Shown here in pieces: positions 38,248 through 50,600 of a DNA stretch of 64,000 nt. Within the stretch, counting starts at the first letter, position 1. Every line of letters starts with the position of its first letter. The notes beneath the pieces were generated by a model. It was not told the origin of the DNA and ran no database searches. It saw nothing but the letters and a program-made list of their open reading frames with translations. The stretch is from assembly GCF_047495875.1 (NCBI RefSeq), contig NC_092461.1, forward strand, positions 43,727,601-43,791,600, in the 5' to 3' direction. Both the position numbers and the translations under genes were made by a program. Source of the stretch: Pithys albifrons albifrons. Lineage: Eukaryota > Chordata > Aves > Passeriformes > Thamnophilidae.

Positions 38248-38875
38248 ATGGCGTCCACCAAAGTCACTCTCTCATTCCCCTTCTAAACTGCACAGGGGAG
38301 AGAAATTATAATGAAAGACTTGAGATAGACATGGAAAAATCACTCACTAATTACCATTATGAGTCAATCAGACTAGATATGGAGAAATTATTTTTATTTG
38401 TTATCAATCAAATCAGAGTAGAGTGATGAGAAATAAACCAAAATCTTGAAACACCTTTCCCTCAGCTCTCCCTTCTTCCCAGGATCAACTTCACTCCTTA
38501 TTTTTTCTCTTCCTCCTCCACCTTAGCAATGGAGGGGAATGGGGAATGTGGGCTGCAGTCAGTTCATCATCTGTTGTCTCTACTGTTCCTTTCTCCTCAG
38601 GAAAGGACTCCACACACTCTTTCCCTGCTCCAGCATAGGGTCCCTCCCATGGGAGATAGAGCTCTACAAATTTCTCCCAAGTGCTTCCCATGGACTGCAG
38701 TTCTTTGAAACTGTTCCAGTGTAGTTCCCTTCCACAGGGCACAGTCCTTCAGGAACAGTGTGCTCCATCCTGGGTCCCTCACAGGGTCACAAGTCCTTCT
38801 GACAAAGTTGCTCCAGAAGCAACTCCTGTGGCCCCATCCTGCTACTATACCTTGCCACACGAACCCAATAAATCA
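38248..38875 (-). mobile_element. LTR, long avian ERV family, copy 3 (5' promoter part deleted)
   Basis: Matching blocks include CCACCAAAGTCACTCTCTC, GCACAGGGGAGAGAAATTAT, the minus-strand AATAAA at 38393-38398, CAGTCAGTTCATCATCTG, and several GC-rich quasi-repeats such as GGGTCACAAGTCCTTCTGAC. The right edge is CCTTGCCACACGAACCCAAT. Near 38814 the sequence jumps from the quasi-repeats to the terminal segment AGAAGCAACTCCTG, so about 450 bp found in the copy at 23530, including its TATA region, is absent. The LTR's own 3' tip is also missing at the junction with the preceding LTR. Confidence 0.75.
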
Positions 38876-39605
38876 TACTAATACATCTTTGCAATGAACC
38901 TTGTTACCTCGTGTTGTTGGCCCAATCATGCTTAGCAATGTCTCTTCTGAAATTCAACATCTCATGAACTGACTGGTAAGTTTCCTCTTATTAGTTAAAA
39001 TAAAATTAGAAAGAAGCATCAGAATAATGTATTGAATATTGGTGGTGTGTTAATTTTGAAAGCCAGTTAAAGTCATCCTTATTTTTGAAGACAAGACATT
39101 CTTTTTTGGATAATCACCCTTTCTTATGTGGATTGAAAAATAGTCATTCATTTGAATAATTACAGATAAAAGGTGAGAGATTCATGAGATGGATACTAAA
39201 ACATGGGGAGCCCATCTAATGATGATGAAATCTTTAAGCTTCCCAATACTGAGACTGGTTCAACCTTTTCCTGTCTTTGTCAGTATTTCTACTGTGTTTT
39301 CTCTTTTTCCTGCTGTGTTCTGTGTTTGTTGGGTTTTTTTTGTTTGTTTGTTTTTTCTGATGGCTCTGAAGTAAACTGATGTTGAGCCTACCAGCACTGG
39401 GCATAAATGCCTGAAATGCTGGTTAGATTCCATAAATCATTATTGTAAATCTGCCATTCACAATACATTAATTAAAATACTTTGGGAAATACAGATTAAA
39501 AATGGAACAGTTCTAATTAAATATATGGGAAAAATATTGAGTCACTAATACTGGGAGAAAATTTATAAAGAATGCACTGTTGGGAGTTAAACTACAAGAC
39601 TTTTT
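38876..39605. other. AT-rich noncoding spacer
   Basis: No gene or recognised repeat apart from a T/G-rich run at about 39330-39356. Confidence 0.5.
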
Positions 39606-40101
39606 TGTGTTAAACCCAGTAAGCAGCTAACTATCACCATTTGCTCACTCTCCCCTGATGGGATGAATGAGAGAATTGGAAAGATTAAAAAGAGAAAACT
39701 CTTGAGTTTAGATAAAGACAGGTTAATAAGTGAAGGGGGGAGAGTGAGGGAATCAACACCTTTTGCAAAAAAAAAGACAGGTTTTCACCAGCAAACTGAT
39801 GCCCAACAAGTCCTCAATGAATGGCAACTTTGGGAAAGCCACCACCCAAGTTTTATCACTCAGCATAATGATAAACTCTTTCACCATTATGAGTCAGCTG
39901 TCATGGCTGTGTCCTCTCTCAGCATTTCCACAGGTGTTGCAGAGTAAGAAACAGAGAAGGGCTTGATCATGTGCAAACACTCTTCCACAATAACTAAAAG
40001 ATTTGCATGTTAGCAACAGTGTGCTAGTCACCAATCTTAAATGTAGCACCATATGGACTGCTATGAAGAGAATTATTTCCATCCCAGCTCCACTCAGTAC
40101 A
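39606..40101 (-). mobile_element. Near full-length solo LTR, avian ERVL type
   Basis: The plus-strand left end TGTGTTAAACCCAGTAAGC and right end CCAGCTCCACTCAGTACA are the reversed 3' and 5' termini of the same LTR family as 27466-27673 and 37900-38247. Intervening blocks match its order: CCCCTGATGGGATGAATGAG, AGTTTAGATAAAGACAGGTT, ATGAGTCAGCTGTCATGGCT and TTAGCAACAGTGTGCTAG. No target duplication survives, and divergence is high. No internal sequence adjoins it. Confidence 0.75.
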
Positions 40102-43100
40102 ACAGTTCAGAAGTTACCCCTGGGTGAGGAAGTACTAATGTTTTTGGCTGTTGGAAACTGGATGCTTTTATCTTCTTTCATTTCCCATTTTTCAAGTATT
40201 TTCTTAGAACCTACCACAGGTTGTCAAAGAAAGATGAACTTTGGCTCTTCTTCTAGTGAGACTAATCTTCAGGAAGATATATACAGCTTGTGTACTTCAT
40301 GGGGACCATATGGTGATTAAGAAATAATTTGTAGGCAATGTATTTTAATCTGGTATTATCCTAAAATTAACTACCGGACTAATTTCACTCTGGTCCAACT
40401 TGTTTCAACTACCCTTTAATTTCTCTGATAATGTTTTACAGCACCATAATTTAAGATAGCTTGTAATATTTTCAGCATAGGTATTTTTAAGACAATGATA
40501 TTTATGCATAAACACTCACCTTGCAATTATATGTGGTATTTTGAGTTCTGAGTTTGTTGGGCTTTTTTTGTTGTTGGTTTTTTGGTTGTTTTTTTTTTTT
40601 TTTTTTAAGGCAGAGTATACCCTTCTTTGTGTAAAGTTTAAGTGTTTCATCAGTAAAATATCAGCTATAACTAAGAAAATATGGATGCAGGCCACATATA
40701 ACAAAAAAGGGCATAATTTGTGATTATATAATCTATTTATTTTATTGAAACAACATCCGTATAGCAATAAACAGACCTGTCAGAGGCTGTAGCTGACAGG
40801 CCTCATACCAGCTCAGTCGCTTTGAACCTATTTATTGACAAGAATGAAGTCCTCTTCCCTTTCTAATACGGACAGCACGATGGTATGTTAGACAAAGACC
40901 TAGCAGCAGTACCGGGGTGTGATAAAGGACTGATTGATGTTCTCTTATTTCTTCCTTTGCCTACCTTTCCATCTTCCATTTGCATACTGCCATCTGAGAA
41001 AGAGATAGCATATACTCTAGAGTTTTTCAATCAATCTTACTTTTCTTCAGCCTCATTAAATCACTCAGTTCACCGCTGTGAAAATGATTTGAGTGTCTCT
41101 ATTTGTTAAAATCTACAATACTCTGACTGTGTAGGGATACAGTTTCATTTTACTCCAGACTGGTAGCTACTGTAGACTTCATTAATTTAAAACAAATCAG
41201 GTGTGAAGGTAATTTATTGCTTGGCAGATTGAACATATTTTGAAAGGCTTTTCAAGAGTGCCTTATTTTGCAACCAAATTAAACTCACCAAAATGCTATT
41301 GTTCAATTTTGAATTTTATTTTTTTTAGGCAAGAAATAACATAATCTTATCCTTATAAACAAGACCTTTGCTTAAAACCAGTTATTTGTTGTGTGAGCAG
41401 TCAGAAGATAAAAAGAAAGATCCTAATAACTTTTGCTACTACTTGATCAGTGACAGGATATTCCCCATTTGCCTCTTTATCAATTACTCTGTGCTAACAT
41501 TCTAATCATTTTAATGCCATTAAAAAAAGAGGACACTCTCAAGACTACAGAAATATTCAACATATTCAGATATTCTCAGGTGCACCTGTCAAGTGGGCAC
41601 ATATATTGTATTTGAAATAGGAAGCTGATTATTAACTGCTGCTTAGCAATATCTAATTCTTTACTATGTCAAATACTATACATTACAGGGAATGCAATCA
41701 CAAAAAAAAAATTAAAGCACTAGAGGTGTTAACTTAGATCATCCTCAAAAAGTTGAAGTGCTTACCTTCTTACATTGCAAGCATCACAACTGATTAAGAA
41801 GTCACATGGTATATATAGAGGGTGAGCAGCTGAAGATGCTCAGTTCTTAAGCCTTTAAGTGTCGCTTTTAGAGTAGGGTAGACAGTAAGATAGAAGAGTA
41901 TTAAGCAGCTGGGAGTGAGTACTAAATTAATAAGAATTTTAGAGGCTCTATTGTTTTAATTATTGTTTGCACAGTTTTTAACACAATGGTCCACAGACTC
42001 AAACTAATGTGTTCAAAAAATAAGATATAGTTTTTCATCACGAGAGATGAGATGTGAAGTCTTGCACTTGTATTAATTAGGCTGATCCAAGGACAATTTA
42101 AGAAGGGGAGGGAGCAGCTAGGTTGGAAAGTTTCAGTGGGCGGGGGGGGCAACTAACTGCTCAGTGGTTGGGGTTCTATCAGTATTAATAACAGAAAAAT
42201 TAAGTAAAATGCCCGAAAAAGAAAAAAAATACATTCAGAGTGCTGCAGACTTATAGAGTGATTGATGTGTCATAACTAAACATAAGACACCATAGCTGAC
42301 CTGTTGTAGGGAAAAAAAATTAGTAAAAGTAAACCAGTCTCAAAGGTCGGCAAATTAATAATTAATAATCAAGCAAAACATTTCCACTTTCCTGAGTCTT
42401 GAAACACAAGTGCACTGTTGGCCAGAGTATCTGCAGTTTGGGAAGATATCCAAATCCAAAACATTAATCATTTTTCTGCCTTAAAAAACATTGAAAACAA
42501 CATTTTCAGCAGCCCCAGAATATATGAGGCAATGAAAGATGGTTGATTAAAGTATAAATCTTTTGGTCTGTTGGTAATGCTAAGTTCAGAATTATGTACA
42601 TCTGTTTATGTAACTTTACAAACTCTGTGATAAAGCCACACTAAATGGATCAGTGACTCTGTGCTGACCTGGCTATTGCTGCAATCATCAGCTGAAGTGA
42701 TTAGATGCAGACTGTGCTTTGTCTTTGCCAGCTTTAACACCCCTGCAGAAGTGTAAATCCAAGAACAACAGAAACAAAAGATAGAAAAGTTCTTCTCATT
42801 CACCTAATCTTCACCCAGTGCCAAGTTTAGTAAATCCACAAGTATGCAGGGACTTCAAAAGTTTTTCTGTACCTTAGGGAAGACTGTGCATTTGCTCTGC
42901 TCTGAGACCAGGCATTTCTGTAGGCCTCATCTTTGCCTGAAGCTATTAAGAACCTGTTCTACTTGATCTGTAAGACCTGATGGGGAAAACAAGGTCTTGC
43001 CCCATGGGTAGTTTGTAATTTTGCTATCAAATACACTAACAGTTGCAGAGAGTCTGAAGTACATATGTATTTGACCTGTGTCTTGGAACTTTTTTTCTTC

Positions 43101-45266
43101 CAAGTGCCATCGAGAATTTTTGTGCTAATTGCATAGCAATAAAATAGTTTTTAAGTAATTAAAAATTAAAAAAGTACCATAATGCTGGTTTAGAAATTAT
43201 ATAAACCTTCGCCATATAGTCCTGAAAAGTCAGCCACTAACAAAAATATATGTGTGGAGGTCTACTGTTACCATTTCAAATAAGGCCTCTGCCTTTGATT
43301 AAAATCATATTATTCTGTGTTAGTGGCTATCACTGAAGAAACAGGACAAGACATCTCCTTAATTGGTGATTAAAATGACTAATAATGATGAAGAAAATGA
43401 CTTTTATAGATACACAGTCAAATACTTCCTGGGTTTACAAAGTTTATTGTTATGCAGTTTTAGACCCTGCCTTTGATGCTCTATACAGTATCTAATTGTT
43501 CCAGCCAGGTGTGAAGGAAAGAAAACAAAAGATGAGGAATGATATTGATTGTGATTTCAGGATTAGGGATTGATCTTATATTGTTTCAAATATAGTCAGC
43601 GAAGATAGTAGCATTCTGCTGAGAAAAGCCATTAGAATAAGGTTTGGCATTGGTTTGGTTTTTTTGTTTGTTTTTTAATGAAATATTGATAAATACTTAG
43701 AAAAAAAGATTTCTTAGTGGGATTCTCAACAAGGCACAGGTTCTAGTACGTTTTAGAGCCAAGCAGTGGGACTCCCATATGTTGAACTAGGAAATGTTGA
43801 AACAATTCGTCATAGATCAGTGTAAATGTGGAGAAAAAAAAATAATCTCTTCAACAAGCACAAGAATCTGCTCTGAGGGAAAGGAACTGGCTTTTTGGCA
43901 TGTTCGGGAGCTAAAGCTGTAGTGAGGCTCACAAACTTATATTTGTGCTATCTGGCATACAGGAATTTGTTGTTGCACTAGCTGGAAGTAGGCTTTGCTT
44001 CCTCGGACAAAAATGACCCATCCAAAAAGAAGGAACATAGCACCCCAACACAGATGTAAAGTTGTTACTGTTATTGTGATAAAAGATAGAATAACGAAAT
44101 ATGTGTAGCAATTCTCAGAAAAAAATGCTTTGTGAAGAGAAAGCAAACAGCATATTAATGTTAATTTCTTACCTCCGTAGGTATGACCTCAACATGATCT
44201 TGTCAGTAATGAAGAGAATTTATATGCTATACATCATTATATTTTGTGTGAATCATTGAAGGGCCAGCAATGGCTATTGCATTAATCAGAACCCTGTAAC
44301 TAATTTACTGGAGGAGCTACTGCGGATTTACCTCACACTTCTCCCCAGTGGAGAAAAAGAATTTTTTTAACAGGGCCTGCATGAGCACAGGAACCGTTGA
44401 ATCATTAAACAAATATTTTAAGTTTACTCTTTTTATTCTTTAAAAAAATGCTTAAATAAAGATCAGATTTTCAAAGCTTCTTTGACTCATCATTTTCCAT
44501 TACAATGCCTCTAATAAGATTTTTGGAACTCCTAGACAGCGAGTTCTTTTGTAAGTGTTTTCACTAAATAGAAAAAAGTATTCTGCAAAGTCAATCCTAG
44601 TTGTTGCTGCTTTTTAAAACTCCTGACTGTAATGTTTGCTACCTCTTCACAAAGTAATTTTGTCCTACTTTTGTCATAAACCTAATTTTGACACAAATTT
44701 TTTAGCAGAGAAGAAAATTTGGATGCAGCAAGTCATTATGTTTTCTGTTATTTATTTTTATGATTATATGCATAATTATTAAAATTTCAGCTGTTACTAT
44801 TACACTTTAATTTTTCCTTTTTAAAATGTTCATTTTCTTTTTTTTTTTTTCAGGTGATACTTTCAGTCTTTCAGAACCTTTCTGAAAAGAATTAAAGTTC
44901 AGGAAAAGAAAAATAGGATACAATAGCTTAAAAGCTACAAATTCTGTATCTTCAGAATAGAAACGTCAGGGCAAACTCTCTTCCTTCTTGTTATCACAGG
45001 ATTTATTATACTGCCCCAAAAGTTGCCTGTGTTATCTGTAGGTGGTGAATGTATTTCTCTACTCAGAAGTTTTATGTGACAGGATGGACATCTGTCTGTA
45101 TATGAGTTAGGCAACCTAGAGGCAGTCCTCTGGGAGACAAACATGCTTAGGCCATGCTCAGGGATCCTTTCACTTCATTTGTGTCAGATGTCTACTTTAG
45201 AATTAGACAAATTGCTTGCTAAGAGACCATAAGTTGCTCTATAAAGAGATAATACACAAAAAGTGT
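40102..45266. other. AT-rich noncoding DNA
   Basis: No gene or recognisable transposon across 5 kb. A T/G-rich tract lies at 40562-40607, and a G8 run at about 42141-42148. A T-rich tract ending CAG|GTGATAC at about 44838-44855 resembles a splice acceptor, but no coding exon follows. Open frames stay at or below 83 codons. Confidence 0.55.
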
Positions 45267-46455
45267 CATGGAATCAACTGGGTTGGAAGAGATCTCCAAG
45301 ATCATCAAGTCCCACCCTTGATCCAACACCACTGTGATAACTAGATCATGGCACTGAGTGCCATGTCCAATCTCATCTTAAAAGCCTTCAGGGACAGAGA
45401 ATCCACCACCTTGCTGGGCAGGCCATTCCAATGCCTGATTACTCTCTCTGTAAAGAATTTCTTTCTAATGTCCAACCTAAACCTCCTCTGGCAGAGTTTA
45501 AGCCCATGCCCTCTTGTTCTACTGCTGATTGCCTGAGAGAAGAGACCAATCCCCACCTGGCTACAATATGCTTTCAGGTAGTTGTAGAGAGTGATGAAGT
45601 CACCCCTGAGTCTCCTCTTCTCCAGGCTAAACAACCCCAGCTCCCTCAGCCTCTCCTCTTACGACTTGTACTCAAGTCCCTTCACCAGCCTCGTTGCTCT
45701 TCTTTGGACCTATCCCAGCACCTCAATATCTTTCCTGTACTGAGGAGCTCAGAACTGAACACAATACTCAAGGCGTGGCCTCACTAGCGCTAAGTACAAG
45801 GGAAGGATCACTTCCCTTGTCCTACTGGCCATACTGTTCTTGATACAGGCCAGGATGCCACTGGTCTTCTTGGCCATCTGGGCACATTGTTGGCTCATGT
45901 TGAGCTTCCTGTCAATCCAAACTCCCAGGTCACTTTCCACCTGGCTGCTCTCCAGCCACTCTATCCCCAGCCTGTAGCGCTGCAGGGGGTTGTGGCCAAA
46001 GTGCAGGACCCGGCATTTGGCCTTGTTGAACTTCATCCCATTGGAATCAGCCCATCTATCCAGCCTGTCCAGGTCCCTCTGCAGAGCCCTCCTGCCTTTC
46101 AGCATGTTGACACTCCCTCCCAACTTGGTGTCATCTGCAAGTTTGCTATGATGGACTCAATCCCCTCACATAAATCATCAGTAAAGATGTTGAACAAAAC
46201 TGGGCCTAGCACTGATCCCTGAGGGACACCACTGGTGACCAGCCACCAGCTGGACACAGCCCCATTCACCAGCACTCTCTGGACCCTGCCATCCAGCCAG
46301 CTCTTAACCCAGCAGAGAGTGCTCCTGTGCAAGCCATGGACTGCCAGCTTTTCCAGCAGTATACTGTGGGAGACAATGTCAAAGGCTTTGCTGAAGTCCA
46401 GATAGACCACATCCACAGCCTTCCCCTCATCCACCACGTGGGTTACTTGATCATA
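45267..46455 (-). repeat. CR1 LINE, RT core to 3' end
   Basis: The minus-strand translation shows CR1 reverse transcriptase motifs: [19 protein letters not shown], then [17 protein letters not shown]. The catalytic Asp pair follows in another phase ([13 protein letters not shown] near 46110-46150) after a one-base indel. Further downstream come [21 protein letters not shown] and [12 protein letters not shown] near 45750, and [20 protein letters not shown] near 45630. The 3' end lies at about 45267 (plus strand GTCATGGAATCAACTGGG). It is one copy with 47091-47698, split by an LTR. It is the longest and best preserved LINE in the window, but its frame is broken, so it is not mobile. Confidence 0.93.
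46451..46455. repeat. Target-site duplication, left copy
   Basis: TCATA lies directly before the LTR start and is identical to 47086-47090. Confidence 0.85.
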
Positions 46456-46716
46456 TGTCCTAGTTCAGCAGGAGGGACCAGCTAACCCTGTGTGGGGGTG
46501 ATCAAAGCTGTGTATTCTAGCCCCTCTATTCATTCCCCAAGGTCAATGGGCCATTAGCAGCAGCTGCCCAGGGAGCCATTATCACCTTCACACCCAGCCT
46601 GAGGAGGGCGGAGCTGCTAATGGGCCATCAACAGTTCAACACTCCCTGGCTCCCAGAGTTAATCACCCATTGTGTGAGTCCCCACCCAGGGGGAGGGACT
46701 GAGTGCTCCCTGAGGG

Positions 46717-46724
46717 TACATAAG
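46717..46724 (+). promoter_or_regulatory. TATA-like box of LTR
   Basis: TACATAAG sits about 260 bp into the LTR. The inverted relative has TATATAAT at the corresponding place (52033-52040, minus strand), which supports the assignment. Confidence 0.55.
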
Positions 46725-47005
46725 TGGTGGGTAAGAAGACCTCGGGAACCTCTCGTTGGGTCTAGAACAGCAGCAGGACCTTGACAGGAGGAGATCACCG
46801 CTTTCGCCCAGACCACAGCCCTCGCCTGCACCAACAGGTTTTTCTTTTCCTTTTGCTCTGGACTTGGGGGAACCACAGGGGTCTCAGCACAAGGGCAAAC
46901 AAACCCCCTTGGGTTTGTGCCCCAGGACACTGGGTTATACTGCTGGGGTTTTGTGAGTTGAAAGAAATTTCCCTTGTGTGTCAGTGTTGTTATTGTAATA
47001 TTATT

Positions 47006-47011
47006 ATTAAA
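47006..47011 (+). terminator. ATTAAA poly(A)-like signal of LTR
   Basis: The hexamer lies about 75 bp before the LTR end, and the inverted relative keeps it at 51724-51729 on the minus strand. Confidence 0.5.
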
Positions 47012-47085
47012 TTTTAGCCCTGACTTATAATCTCTCTCTCGTGGTGAGTTCATTTCCCCTGCTGGTTCACCTTTAAACCAGCACA

Positions 47086-47090
47086 TCATA
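47086..47090. repeat. Target-site duplication, right copy
   Basis: TCATA, identical to 46451-46455. Confidence 0.85.
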
Positions 47091-47698
47091 AAAGATCAAG
47101 TTGATCAGATAGGACCTGGCCCTCCTAAACCCATGCTGGCTGGGTCCAATCCCTTGTCCATCCTGCAGGTGCTGCGTGATTGGACTCAGGATAATCTGCT
47201 CCATAACCTTGCCAGGCACCATGGTCAGGCTCACAGGCTTGTAGTTGTCCGGGTCCTCCTTGCAGCCCTTTTTGTGAATTGGTGTGACATTGGCCACCCT
47301 CCAATCATCTGGGACCTCCCCGGTGAGCTAGGACTGTTGGTAGATGATGGATAGAGGCTTGGCAAGCTCTTCTGCCAGCTGCCTTGTCACCCTAGGCTGG
47401 ATTCCAGCTGGTCCCATAGACTTGTGAGGATCCAGGTGGCTCAGTAAGTCACTATTTTCTCCTGTATCACAGTGGGGCTCTTTGCCTCCCTGTGTCTATC
47501 AACCAGCTCAGGAGGCCTGAGGGCACCTGTCTTACTGGTGAAAACTGAGGCAAAGTACCTCCTACTCTCTGTTAACTGTGTTACCCCTCAAGTCCAATAA
47601 AGAATGGAGGTTTTCCTTGCCTCTCCTTTTGTTATTAATGTATTTATAGCAGCGCTTTTTGTTATACCTAATAGAAGTAGGCAAGTTGACTTCAAATT
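47091..47698 (-). repeat. CR1 LINE, ORF2 linker and RT amino end
   Basis: This is the upstream part of the CR1 split by the LTR. The minus-strand translation runs, from the right edge: KENLHSLLDLRGNTVNREE-like sequence, YFASVFTSKTGALRPPEL, the LLSHLDPHKSMGPAGIQPR segment, GEVPDDWRVANVTPIHKKG, and PDNYKPVSLTMVPGKVMEQI. These belong to the linker between endonuclease and reverse transcriptase and the first RT motifs. The endonuclease is absent, so the insertion was 5'-truncated near 47698. Confidence 0.9.
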
Positions 47699-50600
47699 GC
47701 TTATATTTCGTTTCATGAGACTCACTTCAAATGTACAGACTACCAAGCTCTGGTTAAAGATCTTGTTTTAGGGATAGACTATTGCCTATGGCAGTGGCAA
47801 CACAGTTTTAAGCAAAAGAGAAAGAGGTTTTCTTGATCTCATAGATGCAGCTGCAGCTTCTTCAACATGTTATTTCTTGAGTAGTTTCCTTCTATAAGCA
47901 CCACTTTTTCCAACTGGCTCCTGTTAAAAAGAACAAGCAAACTTCACAGGAATATGTACACAGGGCTCTGCTGTCTTCCTATGCAACCTCATCCTTTGCG
48001 ACCGCCACAGTCTTTGACATTGATAGGAACTTAGACTTTATGAAAGATGTTTATTCCTATTTTGAGAACGGAAAAATCTGAGTTTGTTCAGAATACAGAG
48101 AAGTCTTCAGCTGTCTGTAAATGGGGCTGACAGAAAAAAAGCAAGTTCTAGGCTTCTTACAATACAAGAAAAATAAAATTTTACTGTTTAGGAAGTTCTT
48201 GTGGTACAAGAAGGGAAAGTACTTATTGAAAGGTTTGGGTACAAAGTGAGGGAAACTAGAGAAGAGGAGACAGGAGATAATGCGTCGGGGAACATATAGG
48301 CAGGTGAGTAGCTTCTTTAATTCTCACCCAGCCCCATTCCTATCCCCCATCTTCTTCTTCAAAATCTCTGTCCCCTTTCCTCCCTCTGGTCCACCAAGCT
48401 TCCATATTCATACAGGCCTTTATGTGCTCACCCCAAGAATGCATCACCCCTTCTTATTCCTAAAAAAAAGCCGCAATTTAATCTCTTAAACCTCTTGGTA
48501 TGATGAGGGAAAGGAAAAGGGAGAAAAAGAAGAGGAAGTTGACTAGGACTAATAGTCTGCTCCAAAGGGGTGAGAGTTCAGTGGTCCAAGATATGAGGTT
48601 TCATTCAACCTCCCCTTGCTTTGGTTATATCTGGGCTGGTGATACACAAGATTCATTGCTTGTATCACAGTGTTAGTTGTCCTTTACATCTCTTTGCCAC
48701 CTCCCTCTGTTGAGCACCACACTTTTCCATAACACTAATGCCACTTAGGCTAATTCTGCATCTCTGGGCACAAGAAGACAGAAAACATGCCTATGCAAAA
48801 CAAGTTGCCATCCTAGGCAGCTGCCAATTCTACCTATGCAATAAATTGGCCTGAGTCACCCTCTATCATCCTCCTGCATTCAGAAAAAGTAAAAAGTCCT
48901 TGATACATAGCAAAAATACAAAAGAAAAACAATAGAAAACCTATCTTTATGAAGTAAAAATCTTTTCTTCCAGCATTGACTTCAGGCATAATATTGTGTT
49001 TTGCCGGACAGATTACCAAAATTGCCAAATTAGCTTCAAAAGAACCTAAAGAATTATACATTCTTTTTTTATTTTCCAGTTTTCAAACTTATACATTGGC
49101 AATGAACTACAGTTAGATATATGTTACAGCATATTAGTTATTTGAAGCAGCTCTAGTCTTTCTTCTTTTCTTGAAGTCGTACAAAGAACTCTAGGAAAAT
49201 TTTATAATTTTAAGGCATATATCATATTTTAATTTAAAGTTCACAACATAGTAAGTTCTTTGACTTCCTAAATAAGTACACCACTTTTAAATCATGCAAG
49301 TACGAATAGCTGGACCAAAAAATTCACTCGGTTTCATAGTTACTCTGAAGTCATGGCCAAATTTTTTATATAATTACACATAACTACAAAAGGTTTTCTC
49401 CATCTACTGGGTGTCCCACTATTTTCTGCTTCTTTAGTAATAAGGCATATTATTCCTTCAGAGATAGTGCAAAATATAATTATAGGTTATTTTGGGGCTT
49501 TCATTAGAATCTCCTGTCTTTATGTGTAGATGAATTTCAGAACAATCTTTCTTTGGGGGTAAAATTTTCCAAGTTTGGTTTCACCTAAATGTTTGGCTTA
49601 GTTTGCCTTTTGAGGTATGAAACTTCTGAGGTAAGTAACTCCAGGTGTTTTGGAGGAGAGAATAAATGTAACTCTTCAACATCACTATAAGCCTCTTTTT
49701 TCTTAATAAATAGATTGGTAGGAAAAAAATGCCCTCTTAGGCCCTGTGGTTTGGAAGTGAGAACTTAAAGAAATCAGAATGTTTTAAGCCATTGACTTAT
49801 GTGTTGGCAATACTGCGAAGCACTGCAGACCACCTAGGTAGCCTCACTAGCCACAGGCCTCTGGCAAGTGAAACCATTCCTTTGGCCTGATTTCCATATG
49901 CAACAGAGAATCTATCTATGCGGACAGATTTATAGCAGTCAGTGTCAAGAAAGTGGTCTCAGCTATCAGACCTTCCTCCTTCCCTCTTTCTCTCCTCTTG
50001 CTTTTTTCTTTCCTGCCTAGTAGTATATTGTCCTCCTGAATTTTGTGTAACTCCTGCAAGGGTGCAATTCAAAGGACTGATGGAGCAAATGGAGTAAAAT
50101 CCAAGAGTTTACAGTCAGTATGGGGCTCTACTGCCTGTTTGTAAATTTACCACACACAAAATACCCTGAAAAACATATCCAGGTTTGTGTTTCAGTTCAA
50201 CAGGTTGAGGTATAGAGGAGAAATGATAAGGCTTGACACCATTCATGAGGCTCCTCATAAGCAATGTGAGGGGCAGCATATCCTCCTCAGTTCTGTTCTG
50301 TTTCTGTTTGTGGCACCAGGCATAAGGCACAGGGCCCTTTCTGTGAATCATTGCCACCGACTCTAGTCCTGGCAGTCCATCCTACCAGCAGAGGGTCAGC
50401 ACCTATAGCAAGTGACATCACTTTTCTACAGGTGATCAGTTTCCTCTGCAGGTATAGAGAAAAACATACAATATATGTGTCTTTTTAAAGCCAAAGCTAT
50501 TAGAAAAGAGGATGAACTAACAGCATAAAGATGGTTCTTTGGGAAGATTCACAGCCTCATTTAGTCTCATCCCTTCCTTAAATTGCCATGTTGATGATTG

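Larger units (their letters stand above)
46456..47085 (+). mobile_element. Solo LTR inserted in CR1
   Basis: A 630-bp element starts TGTCCTAGTTCAGCAGG and ends CTTTAAACCAGCACA, flanked by perfect TCATA duplications. It has a TATA-like TACATAAG at about 46717-46724, an ATTAAA poly(A)-like signal at 47006-47011, and T-rich U5 sequence. Removing it and one TCATA rejoins the CR1 reverse transcriptase, so the insertion is younger than the CR1. The 5-bp duplication points to an ERVL-like integrase. A related but longer copy lies inverted at 51652-52399. Confidence 0.93.

Noticed and set aside
45431..46222. Plus-strand open frames of 111-118 codons over the CR1
   Set aside because: They are shadows of the minus-strand CR1 reverse transcriptase coding sequence.
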